Origin: a virus
Length of the DNA: 64,000 nt
IMG/VR virus record: IMGVR_UViG_3300017917_002434
Coordinates: 205,731-269,730 of that record
Reading direction: 5' to 3' (one strand)
Shown here: in pieces, positions 1-9,400 of the stretch
Layout: each line of letters begins with the position of its first letter
Numbering within the stretch: the first letter of the stretch is position 1
Notes under the pieces: generated by a model
Databases searched by the model: none
The model's input: the letters and a program-made list of their open reading frames with translations, nothing else
What the model was told of the DNA's origin: nothing
Translations under genes and position numbers: made by a program

Positions 1-1167
1 ATAGTTAAAACCTACGAGGCTGTCACCGAATATTGTGGGTTCTCGGCTATCGAAGCAGGGAAAACCATGGGATTATTTCCCTATGGTAAACCTAACGATA
101 AAATTCCTAAGTTGTTCGATTTTACTTCGAAGGTTCCGTTGTCTAATAGGAATCTAATCGTGCCTGCCTATCCATCTTCTTCTATAGTTAACAGTGCTTT
201 GTTTGACTATCTAGATGAAGTACCTGTAGAAGGTGAAGATGTTACTAAATTACAGAGTCGTAGAGACCTAGCCTACGCTTGCCAGACTCAAACACAAGAA
301 CAGGTAGTTCGTTTAATTCGTAAAGCAGTTGAAATAAGCGGAAAGAAGAATGTAGTAATCAGCGGAGGCTACGGATTAAATTGTGTAGCAAATTATCATT
401 ATCTAGAACAGCTAAAAGATGAAGGCATCAAGATTTATGTTGAGCCTATCAGTAATGATGCTGGTACTGCTATGGGTGCTGGAATGATGTTCTGGAGAGC
501 TTTGTCGGATAGCAGAGAAAAACAAAAATTGGATACTCTGTATCTAGGTCCTGAGTATACATATTCTGATAGAGAAATCCAAGAAAAAGTTAATTATGCT
601 GGCGGAGAAGTTGTAGATGCTACTAATAAAGATGTTGTAAAACTACTCCGTGAAAAGAACATTGTGACGATCTTTCAAGGCCGTTCAGAAAATGGTCCAC
701 GTGCTCTAGGAAACCGTTCTGTGCTGTTTGACCCAACATTCGAAGACGGTAAAGATTTTGTCAATACTGTAAAACGTAGAGAGTATTTCCGCCCATTTGC
801 CGGTAGTATTATACACGATCACGTACATGATTGGTTCGATCTCAGAGGCATGGACGAAACCCCCCATATGATGTACGCTGTAAATTGTAAGCCCGGGGTA
901 GCAGAAAAAATTCCTAGTATTATACATGTCGACGGCACATGTAGAATACAGAGTGTAAAACGTGATCAAAATCCTCACTACTACGATCTTATCAAAGAAT
1001 TCTACGATCAAACAGGAATTCCTATCATTTTTAACACCAGCTTTAATCTAGGCGGCGATCCACTAGTTGAAACGCTAGACGATGCTATCGAGACATTGGT
1101 TAAGAGTGATATCGAGTATCTGTTTTTACCTGAATACGGTAAGCTGATCAAGATCGCTAATAGCTAA
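1..1167 (+). CDS. NodU/TobZ-family carbamoyltransferase, 5' end outside window
   Basis: The frame is open from base 1 and joins the internal Met at 67 without a stop (it reads EAGKTMGLFPYGK, a typical mid-protein NodU stretch), so the gene starts upstream of the window. The visible 388 residues hold the end of the ASKHA (Kae1-like) domain, with SGGYGLN and an NDAGTAMGAG segment. The complete C-terminal YrdC/TsaC-like domain follows, with FQGRSENGPRALGNRSVL, REYFRPFAGS and FNTSFNLGGDPL. This family makes carbamoyl-adenylate and moves the carbamoyl group to a sugar or other hydroxyl. A terminator follows directly and tail-fibre genes come next. A second, C-domain-less copy lies at 52055-52981. 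Family is certain; substrate is unknown. Confidence 0.9.
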   Translation: MVKTYEAVTEYCGFSAIEAGKTMGLFPYGKPNDKIPKLFDFTSKVPLSNRNLIVPAYPSSSIVNSALFDYLDEVPVEGEDVTKLQSRRDLAYACQTQTQEQVVRLIRKAVEISGKKNVVISGGYGLNCVANYHYLEQLKDEGIKIYVEPISNDAGTAMGAGMMFWRALSDSREKQKLDTLYLGPEYTYSDREIQEKVNYAGGEVVDATNKDVVKLLREKNIVTIFQGRSENGPRALGNRSVLFDPTFEDGKDFVNTVKRREYFRPFAGSIIHDHVHDWFDLRGMDETPHMMYAVNCKPGVAEKIPSIIHVDGTCRIQSVKRDQNPHYYDLIKEFYDQTGIPIIFNTSFNLGGDPLVETLDDAIETLVKSDIEYLFLPEYGKLIKIANS

Positions 1168-1169
1168 TA

Positions 1170-1194
1170 AAACCCCCGTTTTAGGGGGTTTTTA
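1170..1194 (+). terminator. Rho-independent terminator
   Basis: Stem AACCCCC (1171-1177), loop GTTTTA, stem GGGGGTT (1184-1190), then a T run. It sits just after the carbamoyltransferase stop and separates it from the fibre genes. Confidence 0.85.
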
Positions 1195-1239
1195 GTTTCT
1201 CCAAAAATCAGTTAAATATAAGATACAACGAGCGTAACT

Positions 1240-2814
1240 ATGACTGATTTTACCAAGTACTTTGGCAGTGGTGTAAAAAATACTCTGTTTCTTAAAAACG
1301 GAGTAAACTTCTTTAATAGAGGGCCATGGCGTCAAATCTTTGCCGACACAGAAATTGATCGCTGGTATGTGGGTGATTTTGCCGCAGCACAGTATATTAT
1401 TTCTGTGGAATTCGATTCACAGAAAAAAGAAACAATGTCAATACTGGTGGTTGCTAGACCTGACCAAGCCAGCTATACGATATACGGGCGTGCCTCTATA
1501 GATGATCCATTGATTACTGTTTCGGCTACAGTCAATGACAGTTATCTCAGTCTAAAATTATCTCCAATAATCGACGATTACGAAGGCGTTCGTGCGATCT
1601 ATTTTGCTCAATACTTCGCTACATTGACTGATCTAGAAAGACCCACACCTTTAACTTATCTAGTAGATGAAGGAAATATAGGTGGCGGTGGTGGTGGCGG
1701 TGGACAAATACCCGACGGCGGAGGATCTGGAGGAAGCAATGCTAATCTCTCCGCTATAGATAGAACTTTAACTCCTACTTCAGACGGAACATTTGATGTA
1801 GGTATTGCTTTAAAAAGATTCAGAGATCTCTATCTTAAAAATACAATAAATCTAGACGGTGCTGTAATTTCTAAAAACATAGGCGGTAGCATTGAGTTAC
1901 CAGAAGGAACTACTGTTGGCGGAAATGAGTTAAAATCTTTTGGCACTATTTCTGTAGCAGGCGAAAACGACGTTGACAGTATATCGTTAAATGATAATCT
2001 AACTTTGATAGCCGGCTCTGGCATGACTATCACTACAAATTCGTCAAATAGAAGTATCACACTTTCTAGTTCAGGTGGTGGCGGTGGAGGTGGGGGCGTA
2101 TCGGCTAACGCTTTCGGAGTGATAAGTGTAGCAGGTCAATCAACTATCAGAGCCGACTCCGCCTCGGATACTCTAACTTTTGTAGCAGGTTCAGGAATAT
2201 CTATAACAACCAACGCAACCAGCGATAGAATTACTATTACCAACACAGGCGGATCTAGTGGTGGCGGTGGTGGTGGCGGAACTGCTACAGATATTATAGT
2301 ATCTGAAGTTCTCGATGGCGTATATCCGATGGTGATCGCCGAAGGAACAGATCCTATATCCGGACAAAGTTTATACGCTAGCTCTGGAGTGACTTTAGAA
2401 GTCACGACCAGTACATTAAATGTTACAGCAACAACAGCTAAATGGGCTGACTTAGCAGAAAAATATTTGGCTGATCGTGCCTACGAACCAGGGACTGTAC
2501 TAGAGTTCGGCGGAGACAAAGAAGTCACACTAGCAGAAGATTCTACACGTAGAGTAGCAGGAGTAGTTTCGACCAATCCAGCATTCGTAATGAATGAAAA
2601 CCTCCAAGGTGAAACAGTAGTAAAATTAGCATTACAGGGTCGTGTTCCTTGTAAAGTCAGAGGAAAAATACGCAAGGGAGACATGTTAGTAAGTGGAGGG
2701 GGTGGTTATGCCAGACCATGTAATGACCCAATGCTAGGTACGGTAATAGGAAAAGCTCTAGAAGATTTTGACGAAGTGTCGGGAATCATAGAGGTTGTAG
2801 TTGGCAGATTATAA
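1240..2814 (+). CDS. Tail fibre-like virion protein with poly-Gly linkers
   Basis: This 524-residue protein is probably part of the adsorption apparatus. The first ~145 residues form an independent N-terminal domain. Three long glycine runs (around residues 148, 282 and 342) join two copies of a beta-rich repeat (FGTISVAG...TLIAGSG and FGVISVAG...TFVAGSG). The C-terminal module (ADLAEKYLADRAYEPGTVL onward) is of a kind found at the end of many T4-like marine phage structural proteins. A weak late-type box (GTTAAATA) lies 21 nt upstream of the ATG. It is followed by two further fibre genes. Fibre or adhesin role is inferred from composition, repeats and location; the receptor is unknown. Confidence 0.75.
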   Translation: MTDFTKYFGSGVKNTLFLKNGVNFFNRGPWRQIFADTEIDRWYVGDFAAAQYIISVEFDSQKKETMSILVVARPDQASYTIYGRASIDDPLITVSATVNDSYLSLKLSPIIDDYEGVRAIYFAQYFATLTDLERPTPLTYLVDEGNIGGGGGGGGQIPDGGGSGGSNANLSAIDRTLTPTSDGTFDVGIALKRFRDLYLKNTINLDGAVISKNIGGSIELPEGTTVGGNELKSFGTISVAGENDVDSISLNDNLTLIAGSGMTITTNSSNRSITLSSSGGGGGGGGVSANAFGVISVAGQSTIRADSASDTLTFVAGSGISITTNATSDRITITNTGGSSGGGGGGGTATDIIVSEVLDGVYPMVIAEGTDPISGQSLYASSGVTLEVTTSTLNVTATTAKWADLAEKYLADRAYEPGTVLEFGGDKEVTLAEDSTRRVAGVVSTNPAFVMNENLQGETVVKLALQGRVPCKVRGKIRKGDMLVSGGGGYARPCNDPMLGTVIGKALEDFDEVSGIIEVVVGRL

Positions 2815-2818
2815 CACC

Positions 2819-2826
2819 AATAAATA
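2819..2826 (+). promoter_or_regulatory. T4-type late promoter box AATAAATA
   Basis: AATAAATA lies in the 21-nt gap between two fibre genes, 9 nt before the ATG at 2836. It matches the NATAAATA late consensus of T4-like phages. Confidence 0.7.
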
Positions 2827-2835
2827 CTAGGTAAA

Positions 2836-3411
2836 ATGACAGTACAGACAAAACAATTTAGAACTGAATTTGGTTACAGAAGTCCGGGATTCCTCGTAGA
2901 TCAGGAAGGCGATCTAACGGCATTATCTATAACTACCTCAAATGTCAATGCTACTACGATAAGCATAAGTGGTTCGGCAGTGATCGATACTAATCGATTA
3001 ACAGAAACTATAAGAAATAGTAGTTTAGAAACACTAGGAACATTACAAAATTTAACAGTAAACGGTGACGTATTACTGAAAAAGAATAATATAAATCGGC
3101 TGACCCTGATAAATGGCAGATTAGTAATTAACAGTCTAGCCACAGGAGCAATAGATAATGTTGATATAGGTCAAACTACACCTGGTAAAGTAGATACCTA
3201 TCAATTAAATGTGGTAGAAAATAACGGCGTAAATGGTGAATTAGTTGCCGATGGTGCTAACATATCGTTTGATGCTGCTACTATAACCGGTACTGTTACT
3301 TATATAGAAAATATTTCTATCAATGCGGTTCCTACATCAGGTCAACATGCCGCTCGTAAAGATTATGTAGATAATTCAGTCATCGCTTTCGCGGTGGCAT
3401 TTGGAGCCTAA
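2836..3411 (+). CDS. Small fibre-associated structural protein
   Basis: A 191-residue, Thr/Asn/Ser-rich, beta-strand-rich protein without cysteines. Near the C terminus the segment PTSGQHAARKDYVDN resembles the short YVD-type repeats of phage tail fibres. It lies between two larger fibre genes and has its own late box (2819-2826). Probably a fibre subunit or connector. No enzymatic motif is visible and the exact part it forms is unknown. Confidence 0.65.
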   Translation: MTVQTKQFRTEFGYRSPGFLVDQEGDLTALSITTSNVNATTISISGSAVIDTNRLTETIRNSSLETLGTLQNLTVNGDVLLKKNNINRLTLINGRLVINSLATGAIDNVDIGQTTPGKVDTYQLNVVENNGVNGELVADGANISFDAATITGTVTYIENISINAVPTSGQHAARKDYVDNSVIAFAVAFGA

Positions 3412-3420
3412 GGATAAAAG

Positions 3421-6400
3421 ATGGCAAAGAGAAAAATAGACAATTATACATTTAGACCGGGTATCAGTTACCTGGGAAATCTGTATCCAGATGAATGGCA
3501 GAGCTTTTCTGATAACGTGCCGTTTATCAAAGCAGAACTAACAGCCTATTTAAACTATAGGATAGACATCGACACTGAGGTAAATCTGTATCCAAATGCT
3601 GTCCGTATTTTAGAAAACAATATTAATTTTATCAAAGAAGAAGCGACTGCTTGGATAGCTACACAGGTAGCAGGTAACTTTCCTGGATTTGTAGGTTATA
3701 CTTACGATTCAGCCAAATGTAAAAGAGACATTGGATTTGTTTTAACCGCTTATATCCATGATGTTAGATACGGAGGTAATGAAGACACTAGAACCATAGT
3801 CGGAAAATACTGGATCAACAATGAGCCACAGGTCGATGGGGATCGTCAGGCTGAGGTTAAAACTCACGAGTTTATCAGAGATCTTATAACAGATTACATT
3901 TTGCCTCTAGCTTCGTACACACCATTACAGCTTATCGCAACTAGATACACAACAGGACCAGCAGCCGAGGCCAACGCAGCAGCCCGTATAGATACCCTTT
4001 CAGCAATCACGACCACAGTAATCGCTAATGGCTTATCGTCGATGCCAGCGATATCTTATAAATCTGCTCCATACGAAAATTATACATTTAATTCTGAAAA
4101 ATGTCAGAGAGATCTTGGCTACGTACTAGATGCTTACTTACATGACTTGCGTTATGGCGGAAACGAACAGACTCGACTCACGATACAAAAATACTACGAC
4201 AACGGAGTACTACAAGTCGACGGCAGCGGCCAAGCTGAAGTTGAAGGTCATGAATTTGTAAGAGATCTTATTATTAATAATATCATGCAGAATGAAGCCG
4301 GTACGATATTGTATCCTGAAGCTGTGAGATTATTAACGCTGAACAAGGCCTATTTACAAAATGAAATCTTAGGATGGATCGCTAATGAAGTCACTGAAGC
4401 TACTAAATGCGAAAGAGATATTGGATATCTTATCGATGGAGCACAATATGACATAGTACTAGGCACAAATTACAATGCTTTATTTTTAGGCTTAGCAGAA
4501 TTCAACTCTTTAGATAATGATTTTTTCGTTATCGACACTATACAAAGAACTAAAACAGCCATAGCAGCTCTACCTAATGTTGCTGCGAGTACCGCAGCAG
4601 TGGCTAGAAATAATGCTTTCTTCAATGAAGTAGTTGACATAATCCAGAATGGTAGAGGAAGTGCTAATGAATTAGTGTTAGCCGAACCAAGTAATGCTAC
4701 AGTCAGTAGGATCGCAGCTAAAAATCAACTTGTAGCCAATAAAAATTTCTTAGCCGCAGAAGTTAATGCGTGGGTAGCAGAGCAATATCCTACAGCTGAT
4801 CATGATCCTGTAAAATGTTCTAGAGACGTTAAGTATGCTATCGATGCCTTATGCTACGATATCTTATATGGCGGAAACTCGGCTACTTACGATCAGGCTA
4901 GATTTTTCTTTTACGGTTTCTCTAGCGGAGCTCCAGGCATTGATCCTACTCATAGATTACAAACTGTAGCTGCCTATGTACATCTAAAACAAGTTATCGG
5001 TCAAGTGGTACAGAATCAAACGGTTACTAAGACCACAGGCAATACCTTAACACAGAATCAAACATTTCCAGCAGCCAGTTCGTCGGATGCTATTATCTGT
5101 CAAAATCTAGTACAGATCACAGCAGATGTTGTAGCAGCGACAACACAAACACAGGCAAATACGATTTTATCCGGTATTGTAAGATCAGTTCCTAGCATCA
5201 CATTCGCGACTTCTGCTTTACAGACAGCTTTTAATGCGATAACAACAGCTAAAACATCTGTGATAAATTCTGTTGTTGTTTTCAAAGGATATACCTATGA
5301 TTCTGCCAAGTGTATCAGAGATTCTGGCTTTGTCATAGATGCCCTAATCTATGACTTAGAAAATAACGGTAACGAAGAATCAAGACGAATAGCCCAGAAA
5401 TACTATATAGATGGAGTTTTTCAAGTTGACGGATCCCGTATTCCTGAAATAGCCAGCTATAGATTTTTACAAGAAACGATCAAGAATTATATTTTTCCAA
5501 GAGTAAATGCTCCTGATTATCAGATTGTATATCCTCAGATATTAACAGCACCATCTGCTGAAGTAGGTGCCTACGCAAGAATTACTGAACTAACAGATGT
5601 GTTTATTAATTTTCTAAAAGATGGTCCTAGTAGTTTACCAGCACTGTCTCAGAGAACTGTTCCTTATCAAACAGTAGAACAGCAGGTAGTTGACACTACC
5701 AAAGCCTACGATCCTGATGCTGGCACAGCTATTTTAGCACTTTCAAATGCTCTAGTTAACATCATAGAACAAGGTCTCGGAGCATTGCCTGTTAAAGAAA
5801 GTGCTGGATATGGTTTGATCAAATTTCAGGGTGTTGTAAGATTAGAAGACCTTTTACTAATCACAAATACTACAAAAAATGTAGTTATCTATAATTTCTC
5901 TAGCAATACTGCTGGCGGCGAAATTGTGCCAGAGTTTGACGGCGATGACGATTTCATAGCGTTCAAACAGGTTACAGATCGAGTTATTCATCTACGATTA
6001 AATGTTGATACATCGACTATGGATGAAACTGACGAGCTACAGATATTTGCTGAAGCCCCGGAAATGAAAGTTCGTCCGTACGATTTTGGTACAGATGCTA
6101 TCGAACGTCATAGAGTTGCTTCGCCTCAGTCAATGCTTGACGCTGACTTCGAATATGGTCTACAACCAACTAAGTGGCAGGCTATTGGTATCGCCAGAGG
6201 TTATCCATCAGTGTATGAAGTACCAGGATCAGATTTTGAAGTTGTGTCTATAACAACCGATGCGTCATTTCCTAACAACGGTGTAGGTGCTTCGACTATA
6301 ACTGTAACCACAGCAGCACCGCACGGATTATCAGCTGGTACACCGGTTACAGTGGCTGGTCTTGACACAGCGATCTCTGGTATCAGTAGAGCAGAGGGAG

Positions 6401-9400
6401 CGTTTGTCTTAGTAACTATCCCGACTCCTACTACATTTACATATTTTGCCAAGTCTAGAGTAGGTACTACCTCAGGAACCAGTTTAAAAACTACCTATAC
6501 TCAGATTAGAAAAGGCGGATTTTACACAGGGGCATCCATAGGTTTACCGACTATCAACTTGTTATCTAACGGGACATCGGGAACTTTTGTAACACAATTT
6601 GATACTCCGGCTGCGACATCTCGAATAGCTATCGCCAGCGGTAATATTCCAAGCGTAGGATCACCTATGAATGCCGCAGTAGGTATCGGGTTTGGTTCTC
6701 AGGTCACTGCCGTAGTCGGTGCTGGGGGTGTCGTAGTGACTCCCACTGTGTTAGGGGACTATGCTCCAACACTATTAGGTCTTACTACTCTTACCGTAGC
6801 TAGTACCAGCGGTATAGTGATTGGTTTAGGTGCCAATGATCAGACTGGATCGTCGACGTTCGTTGAATCTATAGTAGGAACTAATGTAACATTTACTAGA
6901 CCTTTTTCCGGTGCTGTGATAGGAAATACCACTACCTATACAGAATTAACCGGAACCAACGAAATATCTATCGGTTCAGCAGCAACATTCAATGTCGTTG
7001 GTAGCTCGGCAGGTTACATTTCTGTAGCCGTTAATTCAGGAGGCAGCGATTATCAAGTAGGAGATGTATTAAGAATAGTAGGAACTGATCTTACAGGAAC
7101 AACGCCAGCTAACGATCTATTGATCAAAGTAGCTACAGTATCCGGTGGTGCTATTTTAACTGCCGACGTTATTTCTGGAACTAGTGTAATGTCGTCACCT
7201 AACGAAACTATTAGCGGCATTAATAATAGTTCTTATACTGCTACTAGTCCAGACAGTACCATAGGTTCTGGAGCTACTTTTGACGTAACTAGAAACGGCA
7301 CAGCTTTTACATCAGTAATCAATGCCGGTGGTACTGGATACGTCAAGGGAACAGAGTTTCTAATCTTAGGAACTGTATTTACAAATAACACTACTCCGGC
7401 TAACGATGTAGAAATCACAGTTACCCAGACCACAGCAACATTTACTGGTCTATTACAAGATGCGACTACACTATCTGGTAGCTCGGCACAATTTAGTATA
7501 ACTAGGATCGGTGCTACCTATACCAGTTTGGTAGTTTCATTCGCTGGTAGCGGTTATGCCCTAGGAGAGATCGTTACGATCTACGGAACCCAACTAGGGG
7601 GCAACAATCCTTCAAACGATCTTCAGATCCAGGTTGACAACGTAGGCGGGGGCGGTGAAATTATCGCAGCGTCGCTGGTCAGCGGACTTGTAGCTAATGA
7701 AGATGCTCCTGGTGTAATTTCTCAGATATCTACCGCAGGTACAGGTGATAATAGAACAACTATTAATAATGTCCCAGTTCTAATAGTTCCAGGATCAGGA
7801 ATTAACTGTGAATTTTCTATAACTAGAACCGCCAGCGGTTATACAAACGTAGTAGTAACAGATGGAGGCACTGCCTACCTACCAGGAAATAGAATTAGGA
7901 TCCTAGGCAGCGACCTTGGGGGAGCAAACACAACTAATGATGCTATTGTTTCAGTGACTTCTGTTGACTCTATCACCGGAGCAATTACCGCAGCTACAGT
8001 AACTGGAACTGGTGTAGCAGGTATCAATTTACAGTTATATTCATCTGTGACTCTCAGCGAATTTACTACAGCTACTATAGCTTCGAGTACCAGCCTAGGC
8101 TTTGGTACCCTAGCGACTTTACAGATAATTTTTCAAGAGCCGCATGGTATACCACCCGGGGGATCATTTATCGTTACTGTGAGTTCAGACAACGGATCTA
8201 ACAATCATGCGTTAGCCAATGGATCTTTCTCTGCTACTCAGATACCTACAAGAAACACTATTACTTTCCAGGCTAGATCTCCGGGCGTTATCACAGGAGC
8301 ACCTATTACCGGAGTCGTATACCCAAGACCGGACAGTTTCTTCACACATAGACCGTTTGACGGCGGTGTACAACTAGGTACTGGCGGTCCACAACACGGT
8401 GTACAGGCTATACGACAGAGTAAAAAATATATTCGTTATCAATCTGGTAAAGGTGTAATGTATACAACGGGTGCTCTGTTTGCTCCAAGTTATGATGTAT
8501 TGTCTATATTGGCAACAGATGTCGAAGTTGGAGCTACCATAGAAATCACCTTAGGTGATAATGATCACGGGTTACAGCGTGGTGCTGTGATTAGACTCAG
8601 CGGAGTCTTAACTGGAGGTTACGATGGCGATTATGAAGTAGATGAAATCGTCAGCGAACGTACATTTAGAATAATCGCTACGAAGCGTGTAGGTTCTAGA
8701 AAACCGTCATTGAGCTTCAGCTGTCAAATTTCTACACTACGTTGGAAGGGTGCGGTAGTACGTGCCGGAGTGTTTGATGATCAAAATGGAATATTCTGGG
8801 AATATGACGGACAGACATTATGGGCCGTTCAGCGTACTTCTACTAAACAATTAGCAGGTACGATCTCAGTTAACGCTGGCTCAAACAGGATCACAGGACT
8901 GAACAGTAGATTTAGAGATCAATTAAAAGCCGGTGACGCTGTTACTATCAGAGGTATGACACACATCGTAACTCACGTCGACAGCCAAACTTCGATGACT
9001 GTTAACCCAGATTATCGCGGCGTCAGCAATGTGTCAAACGCTAAGATGAGTTTAATTTCAGAAGTACGTGTACAACAACGAGATTTCAACAAAGATAGAT
9101 TAGACGGAACAGGTCCTAGCGGATACGATCTAGATATTACCAAGATGCAGATGATCGGAATCCAATATTCATGGTACGGTGCTGGTTTTATTGACTTCAT
9201 GTTGCGAGGATCTGATGGAAATTATGTGTTCGCCCATAGAATGAGAAATTCGAATATCAATACCGAAGCTTATATGAGAACAGGTAACTTGCCTGTGAGA
9301 TATGAAGTTTCAAACTACGGTGCGACCAGCAGATTAGTTGGAGACATTGGAAACACATCTACAGAGTTAACTCTCGAAAGCATAGCAGGATTCCCTACTA

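Noticed and set aside
706-1011. 101-codon minus-strand frame in the carbamoyltransferase
   Set aside because: Shadow of the conserved YrdC-like domain coding sequence.
1211-1218. Late promoter for the 1240 fibre gene
   Set aside because: GTTAAATA is 21 nt from the ATG and deviates from NATAAATA; too weak to list as a feature.
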